Origin: Arcobacter sp.
GTDB taxonomy: Bacteria > Campylobacterota > Campylobacteria > Campylobacterales > Arcobacteraceae
Length of the DNA: 50,346 nucleotides
NCBI GenBank assembly: GCA_002685075.1
Contig: NYWO01000116.1
Span: 1 to 50,346, forward strand
Direction of reading: 5' to 3'
Position 1 is the stretch's first letter; each line of letters opens with the position of its first letter. Position numbers and translations under genes: made by a program. Below, piece by piece: positions 10,701 through 19,670 of this stretch. The notes under the pieces are model-generated. The model ran no database searches, had not been told where the DNA came from, and was given only the letters and a program-made list of their open reading frames with translations.

Positions 10701-10897
10701 ATGAGTTAATTGAGAAAATCTTTGAACCTTATTTTACTACAAAGCATGAATCAATAGGTACAGGAATTGGTTTATATATGACTAATCAAATTGTTACAAA
10801 ACAGCTAAATGGTACAATTGTTGCTCATAATGTAGAGTTTACTCATAATAATAAAGAGTATAAAGGAGTAGAGTTTGTAGTTAGAATTTCTATTTAG
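7769..10897 (+). CDS. Sensor histidine kinase with two periplasmic SBP_bac_3 (amino-acid-binding-like) domains, PAS domains and HATPase_c
   Basis: Tracked ORF starts at 7748; second Met at 7769 begins a cleaner signal peptide. Two solute-binding repeats (TITLGSDEQWAPYIIKDKDGNISGYDQDI..., IKMCVLPNWLPFEQIDKNGKHQGIGADI...), PAS, H-box 'GEMIGNIAHQWRQPLSVI', G-box 'GTGIGLYMTNQI'. Confidence 0.92.
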   Translation: MHKFIFLITLLLFTNLFGFENNTLKVNLTGDEKTWLKANPTITLGSDEQWAPYIIKDKDGNISGYDQDIIDLINKNTGANFKIIVGSWNDILIKAKKKQIDGLSTSAIHESRKEQFNFSKVYLSSKKVLITANNNPKNINSVDDLKGKKLAYQKGNLFDENLASKYTGAILVPLSSISETLNKLIKGEVDAIIGSYTLIYLANVLDLPYIKIVDFIPNSKLDLVFSLRKDFPQALSILNKGLDSIPESEKINLKNKWFFNKSEKIISLEKNNELLLNFTKKEVQYLKEKKEIKMCVLPNWLPFEQIDKNGKHQGIGADIIELTSSLINLPITLVPTTSWPESLENIKNRKCDILPVAMEIPSRRATMNFTRPYTSEPFVIATKLDQLFVKDSKSIGNKKVGIVKGYAFVDVLKQRNPNIEIIEVKSAQEGLIKVQNKELFGYIDIMSAIGYQMQKHGMYDLKIAGKLEFDIKLSIASRNDEPLLNSIMQKSLDKISKEQLITIVQRWVEIKVDEAVDYSKVLYLSVFFIIILLLVLYKNRSINSINKKLTIANNEIFEQQKMVNKYVLIITTDLKGLITDANEAYCKVSGFAKEELIGKTHKIMRHEDTTTEVLKDIWNTIENDKTWIGELKNYTKSKKVKYFNLYIEPLYLDNKKVGYRSISEDITDKNTFEELNKYQKSILSFFDKGNTVLFKWKNDESKSIEYVSESIYKLTGYSSDEFINRNLTYSSLVDKEDLKKINLEFKKAIKKKEDYIKHEPYRIKTIKGKEKWILDSTVLLYEDGEITHYLGYMTDITEHILQQRMIFQQSRTSAIGEMIGNIAHQWRQPLSVISTVATGLKLNLALDDTFDKKDISKNLDKINKHTQHLSCTIDDFRNFFKDNLNTVEHNNLKDTIKRVRELTVDSFNSNFIEYNEDIEDVSYDYNENIFIQALLNIYNNAKDALSEKKYDRYFSIRIKKNQKEIIIKIKDNGGGIKDELIEKIFEPYFTTKHESIGTGIGLYMTNQIVTKQLNGTIVAHNVEFTHNNKEYKGVEFVVRISI

Positions 10898-11748
10898 AAT
10901 TTAGGAACTATCCAAAACTTAGTATTTGTTATATCTGTTAATGGAGATAATAAAGGGTTTGAGATTTTAAATATTTTTCGATTTTGCCATTTATTTGTAC
11001 TATATAAATATTTTGTACTTGAGTTTTCTTTTAAATAAGTATCAAAATTACCATTATCTATCATTTTTAATAGGCCTTTTTCTATTCTTAAAGCTAAGTC
11101 TTCATTTCTTTTCGAGACAAAGAAATACATAGGAAAAGGATAATATAAAATAACTTTATCATAAATCATTAAAGTTGGATATGAATCTTTTCTTGCTTCA
11201 ACTTCACTATATCCTTCATAAATACCTCTTGGAAAATAATCACACCTTTTAATGCTTAACTGTAAAAACATAGCTTCATAATTAGTATTTCTAACTACAT
11301 TTAATCCAGATTTTTCTAATATTTCTGTATCTGGCCATTGTGCACCTTGGCAAGCTCTTAGTTCTTTTAATTCTTCTATTGTATTTATTTTATTAAATTT
11401 TTTTTCATCTTCTTTATTTATAATAAAAACTCTATATCCTAATAAACCTTTTAAAAGGGGTATTTTAATTGCTCTTAAATCTTTTTCTCTTTTTATTGAA
11501 GTTCCTGTCCACATTACATCAATTGTTCTATTCTTTTTTAATTCAATTAAAGCTCTTTCTTGACTCATTTCTTTTGAATGTAATATATTTACTTTTCTTG
11601 AATCATCTTCTAAAGATTCTTTTAAAATTTTTGAAAAATAATTATGAGAGATATCAGAATTTGATTGAGGAGGAATTATTGTAATATTTTCTTCTGCTTG
11701 TAAAATATTAAATAGTAATGTTATTATTAATAAAGATGTAAATTTCAT
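10894..11748 (-). CDS. Periplasmic solute-binding-like protein (SBP_bac_3-type fold)
   Basis: Signal peptide; 'INTIEELKELRACQGAQWPDTEILEKSGLNVVRNTNYEAMFLQLSIKRCDYFPRGIYEG' as in periplasmic sensor/transporter substrate-binding proteins. Confidence 0.75.
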   Translation of the reverse strand: MKFTSLLIITLLFNILQAEENITIIPPQSNSDISHNYFSKILKESLEDDSRKVNILHSKEMSQERALIELKKNRTIDVMWTGTSIKREKDLRAIKIPLLKGLLGYRVFIINKEDEKKFNKINTIEELKELRACQGAQWPDTEILEKSGLNVVRNTNYEAMFLQLSIKRCDYFPRGIYEGYSEVEARKDSYPTLMIYDKVILYYPFPMYFFVSKRNEDLALRIEKGLLKMIDNGNFDTYLKENSSTKYLYSTNKWQNRKIFKISNPLLSPLTDITNTKFWIVPKF

Positions 11749-11826
11749 AAATTGCCTCTTTTCTTACTAGCTTATTTAATCTTATTAATTATACAATATT
11801 ATTACTTGAGTTGTAAAAGAGGTTAA

Positions 11827-14520
11827 ATGACTTTATTAAATAAAATTTTCTTATTTACATTTGTAGTAACAGGGTTATTTGTAACGGTTATTTTAAATAT
11901 TATAATTGAGAATGAGCGAAACCAAAGATTAGAAATATTAGATAATAAACGAATTTATAATGAAAAAGTCTATAAAAAAATGATTACTTCATTATTATTT
12001 GATTTAAATAAAGAAAATATAACTATCTCTCTTAATTCTTTATATTATGATAGAGACATTGTAGAAATTAATTTAATTGATTATGAAAAAGTAATAGAAT
12101 TTAAACTTGATACTAAAAAACTCAATGAAGAAGATTTAATAAAAAGTCGATTTTTTTTACAGGATGATAAAAATTTAATAGGTGAATTACATATAACTTA
12201 TACTACAAAAAATATTGAAGATTTTTTAGATAACTTTAAAATAAAAGTTATTATAACTTCAATCTCTTTAATGTTTTTTCTTTTTTTAATATTATTTTAT
12301 TATATTAGTTATGTAACAAAATCATTAAAACAACTTGCTAGACTTACAAAGAATATAGGAAATGGAAATTTTGATTTTGATATTGATATTAAAGAAAGTA
12401 ACGATGAAATAGGTCATCTCATAAAAAACTTTAAAGTGATGCTAAGTTCAATAAAAGAGTATCAGTTAAACTTTGAAAAACAATTAAAATTTCAAGAACT
12501 TTTAATAGATAGTATTAATATTCCTGTTTATATTAAAGATATAAATGGAAAATATGTTGATTGTAACAAAAAATTTGCAGCTTTTTTTAATAAAGAAAAA
12601 GAAGAAATTATTGCTAATGATATGACTTTCTTATTAAATGGAAAACTTCTAGAAGAACAACAAGATATAGAAAAAGAACTAATTAAAATAGGTGGCACAA
12701 CTACTTACGAGATTTTAATTCCTAATGGAAAAAATGAAAAAAGAGATTTAATTCAATATAAAACTACTTATAAAGAAGATAATGAAGTAAAATGGGTAAT
12801 TGGAACATATTTTGATATTACGGAAAGAAAGGCTTCACGAAAGAAAATTGAAATTTTTACACAAGCTATTGAACAAAGTCCTGTATCAATTATGATTACA
12901 GATATAAATTTAAATATTGAGTATGTAAATAAGTTTTTTGAAAAAACATCTGGATTTACTTTAGATGAAGTTAAAGGTAAAAAACCAAATTTCTTAGATT
13001 TTAATATAATTACTACAAAAAAATATGATGAGATTATTGAAAGTATAAATAATAAAAATACTTGGGAAGGTGAACTGCAGTTATATAAAAAGAATAAAGA
13101 ACTTTACTGGGAATATATTTATTTCTCAGCTATTTTAAATGAAAATGATAAAGTAAGTAATTATCTTGTAGTAAAAGAAGATATTACACTAAAAAAACAA
13201 CAAAATAAGAGACTTCAATATCAAGCTAATTATGATATTTTAACTAATTTACCAAATAGAGCTTTATTTAATGACCGTTTAACTCAACTTATAAAAGAAT
13301 CTAAAAGAAACAATAAAATCTTTGCTGTTCTCTTTATTGATTTAGATAATTTTAAAAAAGTGAATGATACCTTAGGTCATGATTTTGGAGATTATATATT
13401 AGTAAAGACTGCAAAAAGATTGACTAGTTGTCTAAGAGAAAAAGATACTGTTAGTCGTTTTGGAGGAGATGAGTTTATAATACTTTTATCTGAAATTAAT
13501 AATGTAGAAGATATTTCAAAAACAGTAAAAAAGATATTAAAAGCGTTTAGTGTTCCTTTTGAAATTAAAGAAAATAAAATTACTATTACAACAAGTATTG
13601 GAATTACTACAAATCTTGACAATCCAAGTAATAAAATACAAAATTATCTAAAAAATGCAGATATAGCAATGTATAAAGCTAAAGATAATGGAAAAAACAC
13701 ATTTGTTTTCTTCAATGAAAAATTAAATAATGATCTTCTTCGTAAAAATAAAATAGAACAACAAATGAGTGATGCATTGGTAAATAATGAATTTGAAGTT
13801 TATTATCAAGCTAAATTTGATATTTCTAAATCAAATATAATTGGAGCTGAAGCATTAATACGTTGGAATAATATAAATCTAAAATTTATATCTCCAGAAG
13901 AGTTTATTCCTATTGCTGAACAAACAGGATTAATTATCTCTATGGGAGAGTTTGTAATAAAAGAATCCATAAAATTAATAGCTACAATTAAGCAGAAATT
14001 TGATGTAGAATTGTGTGTAGCCGTTAATGTATCGCCAAAACAACTTTTAAATGAAAATATCATTAATTTTATAAAAGAAGAACTTTATATAAATAAGATT
14101 AAACCAGAACTTCTAGAAATAGAAGTTACAGAAGGAGTTTTGATTGATAAAGAAATAAGAGTAGAAAATAGATTAAGAGAATTTAAAGAATTAGGAATAA
14201 GCCTTGCACTTGATGATTTTGGTACAGGGTATTCTTCTTTAAGTTATTTAAGAAAATATCCTTTTAATATTATTAAAATTGACAAGAGTTTTATCGATGT
14301 AGAAGATTATACTCTTGTTAGTACTATTATATCTATGTCCTCAGTTATGAATTTAAAAGTTGTAGCAGAAGGTGTTGAAACTAAAGAACAATTAGAAAAA
14401 CTCAAAGAGCTAGAATGTGATATTGCACAAGGTTATTATTTTTCAAAACCAATACCTAAAAAAGAATTTTTAACATATCTTAATTCAAAGATAAATAAAG
14501 ATTTAAAAAAATCAAATTAG
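11827..14520 (+). CDS. Membrane HAMP-PAS-PAS-GGDEF-EAL bifunctional c-di-GMP protein
   Basis: Two TM helices around a periplasmic loop, HAMP-like linker, PAS 'FDITERKAS', GGDEF 'RFGGDEFIILLSE', EAL 'IIGAEALIRW', 'DDFGTGYSSLSYL', 'VVAEGVET'. Confidence 0.95.
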   Translation: MTLLNKIFLFTFVVTGLFVTVILNIIIENERNQRLEILDNKRIYNEKVYKKMITSLLFDLNKENITISLNSLYYDRDIVEINLIDYEKVIEFKLDTKKLNEEDLIKSRFFLQDDKNLIGELHITYTTKNIEDFLDNFKIKVIITSISLMFFLFLILFYYISYVTKSLKQLARLTKNIGNGNFDFDIDIKESNDEIGHLIKNFKVMLSSIKEYQLNFEKQLKFQELLIDSINIPVYIKDINGKYVDCNKKFAAFFNKEKEEIIANDMTFLLNGKLLEEQQDIEKELIKIGGTTTYEILIPNGKNEKRDLIQYKTTYKEDNEVKWVIGTYFDITERKASRKKIEIFTQAIEQSPVSIMITDINLNIEYVNKFFEKTSGFTLDEVKGKKPNFLDFNIITTKKYDEIIESINNKNTWEGELQLYKKNKELYWEYIYFSAILNENDKVSNYLVVKEDITLKKQQNKRLQYQANYDILTNLPNRALFNDRLTQLIKESKRNNKIFAVLFIDLDNFKKVNDTLGHDFGDYILVKTAKRLTSCLREKDTVSRFGGDEFIILLSEINNVEDISKTVKKILKAFSVPFEIKENKITITTSIGITTNLDNPSNKIQNYLKNADIAMYKAKDNGKNTFVFFNEKLNNDLLRKNKIEQQMSDALVNNEFEVYYQAKFDISKSNIIGAEALIRWNNINLKFISPEEFIPIAEQTGLIISMGEFVIKESIKLIATIKQKFDVELCVAVNVSPKQLLNENIINFIKEELYINKIKPELLEIEVTEGVLIDKEIRVENRLREFKELGISLALDDFGTGYSSLSYLRKYPFNIIKIDKSFIDVEDYTLVSTIISMSSVMNLKVVAEGVETKEQLEKLKELECDIAQGYYFSKPIPKKEFLTYLNSKINKDLKKSN

Positions 14521-14564
14521 AAATAATATTTTGATATAATAGAAAAATTTTAATAAGGTATTAA

Positions 14565-15101
14565 ATGAGCGATAGATTACATGAGATAATTGCTGAAATA
14601 GGCGTATTACATAACGAGTTAATTCAAAATAAAAAAATTGAAGATGCAAATGAAGTTTTTGAGTATATTGAAGATTTAGATGGAGATGTAAGAGATCATT
14701 ATATAAATTTATTATTACAATATTATTTCCAAGAAAATGACTTAAAGAACTTAAAAGAAGTTCTTTTAGTTGGTGCTAAATTTGATATGAGATTTTCAGA
14801 TGTTAAAAATGCATTTTTAAATATTAAATCAAGTGGCGAAAATGTTATCGAATTTATGGAAGAAGCAGTTGTATTTTTAAAAGACACAGAGTTAGAAGAT
14901 TCTTTAAATGAAATGTATTTATACTATACACAAAATGAGTCTTTACAAGTTAATTTAGAAGAAGCTTTAGAGCTTATTAAAAGAAATAGGTATGTTTGTG
15001 CTCATTGTTATAAAAATGATACTAAAGCCTATTCAAAACTATTTTTAAATGAAGACTTATTAGAAAGTTTAAAGCGTGATTTACCATATTTATTGAATTG
15101 A
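14565..15101 (+). CDS. Hypothetical protein
   Basis: 178-aa ORF with upstream promoter-like TATAAT (ttgatataatag) and AAGG RBS; no family recognised. Confidence 0.75.
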   Translation: MSDRLHEIIAEIGVLHNELIQNKKIEDANEVFEYIEDLDGDVRDHYINLLLQYYFQENDLKNLKEVLLVGAKFDMRFSDVKNAFLNIKSSGENVIEFMEEAVVFLKDTELEDSLNEMYLYYTQNESLQVNLEEALELIKRNRYVCAHCYKNDTKAYSKLFLNEDLLESLKRDLPYLLN

Positions 15102-15114
15102 GTTATTTTTGATA

Positions 15115-15144
15115 AAATGGGAAATTAAAATATATTTCCCATTT
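15115..15144. terminator. Bidirectional intrinsic-terminator-like hairpin
   Basis: AAATGGGAAAT-taaaatat-ATTTCCCATTT between convergent ORFs; overlaps the stop of 15125-15448. Confidence 0.6.
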
Positions 15145-15448
15145 CATCATTTAAGTATCTATCAATCTTTTTAGAAAAATCATCAAAAGTTTTATTACCT
15201 TGTTTATTAAAAATCACAATTTCTTCACCAAAATCATCTTGAATAAAATGCTCTTCTTTTAGTATCTTTTTATAAAGTTCTTGTAAATCATCATCGCTTT
15301 CTTGCTTATTAAATAAAAACCAGTTTGCAGTTGAGTCTTCAATTCTAATTAATCCATAAGTTTTTTTATCATCAATATAGTCTTGTATTGTTCCATTTTC
15401 AAATTGCGCACCTACAACTAAATCATTTTCATTTAAAATCATTTCCAT
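15125..15448 (-). CDS. Hypothetical protein
   Basis: 107-aa ORF, preceded by AAGGG-like RBS; no family recognised. Confidence 0.7.
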   Translation of the reverse strand: MEMILNENDLVVGAQFENGTIQDYIDDKKTYGLIRIEDSTANWFLFNKQESDDDLQELYKKILKEEHFIQDDFGEEIVIFNKQGNKTFDDFSKKIDRYLNDEMGNIF

Positions 15449-15506
15449 TTTATACCCTTATAACAGCTTTTATTAAATCGCATTATAATAAAACATTTGT
15501 TACTTC

Positions 15507-16460
15507 TTGATTAGGTCTTTATTAAGGATTAGCTACAATCATGAAAAATTAATCAAGGTTTATATTATTAAAAAATTTAGAAAAGTTCATATAGAAATTA
15601 CAAATATATGTAACTTAAAATGTACCTTTTGTCCTCCAAAAACTCTTCCAAATGGAATAATGTCATTAGAAAATTTTGATGATATTAATAAACAATTAAA
15701 ACCCTATACAAAAGAGTTAGCTTATCATATAGTAGGAGATCCTCTTGTTTTATCAAATTTAAATGAGTATTTAAATATTAGTTTAAAACATGATTTAAAA
15801 GTAAATATAACAACAACAGCAAATAAAATATCTTCAAAAGATTATGATGCTTTAATGAATAAAACTATAAAACAAATAAACTTTTCAATAAACTCATATA
15901 ATGCAAACTCTCATAAAAAATCTTTAGAGGAATACTTAAACCCAATTTTAGATTTTGTTAAATATGCACAAGAAAAAGAACATGAATATTTTATTAACTT
16001 TAGAATATGGAATTTAGATGAATCTAAAAGTGCAAAAGATTTTAATACACAAGTATTCAAAAAAGTTAATGAATGCTTTGAAACGAATATAGATATTGAA
16101 GAAGTATATAAAGACAGACCAAAAAACATAAGAATAGCAAAGAAAATATTTTTTAATTTTGATGAGTATTTTAATTGGCCTAGTTTAGAAAATGATTTTG
16201 TATCCAATAAGGGCTTTTGTTATGGATTAGATTCTCATTTTGGTATTTTAACATCAGGAGATGTAGTTCCTTGTTGTTTAGATCAAAACGCATGTATTAA
16301 TCTTGGAAATACAAATGATACACAATTAAAAGATATCTTAAGTTCAACAAGAGTTAAAAATATTCAAAATGGTTTTAAAAAAGGTGAGGTAATAGAAGAT
16401 CTTTGTCAAAAATGTGAATATAGAACTAGATTTGATAAAAATGAAAAGGATATAATTTGA
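15507..16460 (+). CDS. Radical SAM / SPASM domain protein
   Basis: CxxxCxxC 'EITNICNLKCTFCPPKTLPNG' and C-terminal Cys cluster 'CYGLDSH...GDVVPCCLDQNACINLGN...CQKCEYR'; start codon (TTG) uncertain. Confidence 0.88.
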   Translation: MIRSLLRISYNHEKLIKVYIIKKFRKVHIEITNICNLKCTFCPPKTLPNGIMSLENFDDINKQLKPYTKELAYHIVGDPLVLSNLNEYLNISLKHDLKVNITTTANKISSKDYDALMNKTIKQINFSINSYNANSHKKSLEEYLNPILDFVKYAQEKEHEYFINFRIWNLDESKSAKDFNTQVFKKVNECFETNIDIEEVYKDRPKNIRIAKKIFFNFDEYFNWPSLENDFVSNKGFCYGLDSHFGILTSGDVVPCCLDQNACINLGNTNDTQLKDILSSTRVKNIQNGFKKGEVIEDLCQKCEYRTRFDKNEKDII

Positions 16461-17308
16461 GTGAAGTAGATATTTTTTCAAAAAGTGTAAAAGACTTCTT
16501 AACTTCTGATATGTTAAAAATTGCATTAATTCCATTAATTGTAACAATGATATTTTTATATATACTATTTTTTACAGCAGCTGATTTTGGAATAACAGCA
16601 TTACAAGAAATCGCACAAGCTTCTCAAAATGGAGAAGAAATAGTTATTGATGAAAGTGCACCTTTTTACTTTGTATGGGCTACTTATGTAATAATTTTTT
16701 TATTTAAATACTCATTTACATCTTATATCGCTGGTTTTTTACTTTATACTGTTGGAACAATTGTTGTTTTAAACGTTTCAGTTATATTAACTATTATTGT
16801 AATTGGTTTTTTAACTCCAATTATTTTAAATAAAATACATAAAAAACATTATTCTCATTTGACCTTACATGGTCATGGAACATTGCTTTCACCTTTATGG
16901 GTTTTATTTAAAAGTTTATTAATGATGCTTTTCTTATTTATATTGTTTATCCCTTTATATTTTGTACCATTAATCAATATAATTGCATTCTCACTGCCTT
17001 TATACTATTTCTTTCATAAGCTGTTAAATTATGATGTATCTTCAACTATATTAAGTCAAGAAGAGTTTAAAACAATTTATAAGACAGAAGCAAATACTGT
17101 AAGATTAAGAACTTTACTTTTATATTTTATTTCTATGGTTCCATTTATTACACTATTTACTGCTGTATTTTATATTATATATTTAGGTCATGGTTATTTT
17201 GTAAAGCTTGAAGAAATGTATAAGTTAGATATTCCAGATTCAAAATTAGATGAAGATAAAGAAAATGTAAAAGAGTTAGAAATAAGAAGACAAATAAGTA
17301 ATTCTTAA
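16457..17308 (+). CDS. EI24/CysZ-like integral membrane protein
   Basis: Multiple TM helices, 'LLNYDVSSTILSQEEFKTIY', start overlaps upstream stop. Confidence 0.65.
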   Translation: MSEVDIFSKSVKDFLTSDMLKIALIPLIVTMIFLYILFFTAADFGITALQEIAQASQNGEEIVIDESAPFYFVWATYVIIFLFKYSFTSYIAGFLLYTVGTIVVLNVSVILTIIVIGFLTPIILNKIHKKHYSHLTLHGHGTLLSPLWVLFKSLLMMLFLFILFIPLYFVPLINIIAFSLPLYYFFHKLLNYDVSSTILSQEEFKTIYKTEANTVRLRTLLLYFISMVPFITLFTAVFYIIYLGHGYFVKLEEMYKLDIPDSKLDEDKENVKELEIRRQISNS

Positions 17309-17319
17309 ATTACTTATTT
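17292..17319. terminator. Bidirectional terminator hairpin
   Basis: AAATAAGTAATT-ctta-AATTACTTATTT perfect 12-bp arms between convergent genes. Confidence 0.7.
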
Positions 17320-18005
17320 TAATCTCTTACTAAACGATAGCCAGTTCCTTGGATGTTTTTTAAGGATTTTTCAGGTAGTTTTTTCCTAAAGTTTTTTATA
17401 AATAATCTCATAGCATTTGGTGTCATTACAGAGTCTTCATCCCAAATAAGAGTTTCCATCTCTTCATAAGTTATAATTCTATCTTTTGTTAATAATTGCT
17501 TTAGGAATAAAGCTTCTTTTTTAGTTAAATCAAACTGTTTTTTATCACTTGTAATTATTGATTTACTAAAATCAAATAACCATTTTTCATTAAGATTATA
17601 GATTTTATTGTTATCATAACTTTTAATAAAGGATTCTAATGCTGTAATTAATTTATCATGAGTAATTGGCTTTACAATATATTTTATCAAGTGTAATTCA
17701 GTAGCTTGTAGCATATAATCTAAATCAGTATATGCAGAAGTAATTATAATTCTAGTTTTTGAATCAGATTCTCTAATTCTTCTAATTAAATCAAGACCTG
17801 TTTCATTTCCCATTTGTATATCAGTAATGATTAAATCAGGTTTATTTTGTACATACTTTAAATAAGCATCTGGAGCATTTGTTGCAGTATAAGTTTCTTT
17901 AAAATAATGTTCTAATATCTCATTTATATTTTCTCTTATTCCATCTTCATCTTCTACATATAATACTCTAAATGCATTAAGTTTATTAAATATAGTTTCT
18001 TTCAT
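17319..18005 (-). CDS. OmpR-type response regulator
   Basis: Receiver (VLYVEDEDGIRENI, DLIITDIQMGNETGL, IITSAYTD, KYIVKPI) plus winged helix (NAMRLFIKNFRKKLPEKSLKNIQGTGYRLVRD). Confidence 0.93.
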   Translation of the reverse strand: MKETIFNKLNAFRVLYVEDEDGIRENINEILEHYFKETYTATNAPDAYLKYVQNKPDLIITDIQMGNETGLDLIRRIRESDSKTRIIITSAYTDLDYMLQATELHLIKYIVKPITHDKLITALESFIKSYDNNKIYNLNEKWLFDFSKSIITSDKKQFDLTKKEALFLKQLLTKDRIITYEEMETLIWDEDSVMTPNAMRLFIKNFRKKLPEKSLKNIQGTGYRLVRD

Positions 18006-18014
18006 AGACTATAA

Positions 18015-18063
18015 TCCTTGTTACCTTATTTATGTTATCATAACATAAATAAGGTAACAAGGA
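18015..18063. repeat. 49-bp perfect inverted repeat in the divergent RR/HK intergenic region
   Basis: TCCTTGTTACCTTATTTATGTTA-tca-TAACATAAATAAGGTAACAAGGA, 23-bp arms, 3-nt spacer. Confidence 0.95.
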
Positions 18064-18068
18064 AAAAT

Positions 18069-19627
18069 TTGAAGTTAATAACAGAAAAAAATTTATCAAA
18101 AATAATAATTTATATTTTTATAATAATCATGTCTTCGATGATTTTTATGATTACATATTTTTATGTTAAGAATACATATGAAAATTTTGAAACAGAGATG
18201 GAAATATTTAAAAAAGAATATTATGAAATAAAGAAAAAAACATTAAAAAAAGAAGTAGATACAGTTCTAGATATTTTTAATTATAATATTACAAAAGAAT
18301 ATATTGATGATCAAGAACAAAAAAATGAGGCTATTAGACTACTTAATAATATAAGATTTGAGAAAAATAAAAGTAACTATTTCTTTGTATATGAAATTAA
18401 AAATATGAATGGAGGGGATGGTTTTGCAAAGCTTCTTGTCAATCCTAATAGACCTGATATTGTAGGAAGTTTCATCTCTACAAATTATGAAGATGATAAT
18501 GGAAAAAAGTTTAGGGAAATATTTTTAAAAGATATAAGAGAAAAGCAAGAATCGTACACACAGTACACTTATAAAAAACCAGGAACAGATGAGATAAAAC
18601 AAAAATTATCATATTTTAAATATTATGAAAACTGGAACTGGGTTCTAGCTGTTGGAGTTTATACAGATGATATTGAAAAAGAGATTTCATTAAAAAGAGA
18701 GCTTTTAGAATCAAGAATAAAAAACAAGTAGGCCAAAATGTAGTTTTATTTATTATGTTTTTATCCCTTGCTATTTTAATATCTATTGTAGTTTCTCAAA
18801 AAATTGATGAAGTGCTAAAAACCTATGAAGAAAAAGTAAAAGCAAAAACACAAGAGCTTGAAAACTTAAATAAAAGCTTGGAAAACAAAATTACACAAGA
18901 GCTTGAAAAAAATAGAGAAAAAGAACAACTTTTAGTTCAAAAATCAAAATTTATTGCTCTTGGTGAAATGATATCAAATATCGCACATCAATGGAGACAG
19001 CCATTATCTGAATTATCATCAATCTTAATGTATATAAAATTTAAGCACAGTATTAATAAGCTAGATGACAAAACTATGCAAATAAAATCAGAAGAAGCTG
19101 ATAAAGTTTTGGATTATATGTCACATACAATTGATGACTTTAGAAACTTTTTTATGCCTAAAAAAGAAAAAGAAGAATTTTTCTTATATAAAGCAATTGA
19201 TTCTGTTATGACTATTGTTTCAAGTTCTTTAAAAAGTGACAAAATTAACCTTGAAATTAACCTTGATAAAAATATCAAACTTAATACATATTTAAATGAA
19301 TATGAACAAGTAATATTAAATATATTAAAAAATGCTAAAGATGCTTTAATAGAAAAAAATATTAAAAATCCTAGTATTAAAATAACTGCTTATGAAGAAA
19401 AAGAATATGTAGTATTGTTTATTGAAGATAATGCAGGTGGTATTACTGTTGAGCCAAAAGGTAAAATCTTTGAACCATATTTTACAACTAAAGATAGTAG
19501 TAATGGTACAGGTATTGGCTTATATATGTCTAAAATTATTATTGATAAAAATATGAAAGGAAAGTTACGAGTAAGAAATACAAAAGATGGAGCAAAATTT
19601 GGAATTCATGTTCCTAAATCTTTATAG
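18069..19627 (+). CDS. Cache-domain sensor histidine kinase split by a -1 frame change at 18719-18725
   Basis: Two tracked ORFs (18018-18731 with Cache domain; 18755-19627 with TM2, H-box 'GEMISNIAHQWRQPLSEL' and HATPase) join seamlessly by -1 shift at A_AAA_AAC; likely TTG start at 18069 with AAGGA RBS rather than 18018 inside the palindrome. Confidence 0.82.
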
Positions 19628-19650
19628 TATTTTGTCTTGATATTCTAAAA

Positions 19651-19670
19651 GGAGAGCTTAAAAGCTCTCC
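19651..19670 (-). terminator. Terminator overlapping the MCP stop codon
   Basis: On (-): GGAGAGCTT-tt-AAGCTCTCC-TTTT; overlaps codons for W-E-S-F-stop. Confidence 0.75.

Noticed and set aside
15507-15600. Possible 5' truncation of the radical SAM protein
   Set aside because: A TTG start and short N-terminal extension before KFRKVHIEITNICNLKC is compatible with family members; no evidence of missing domain.
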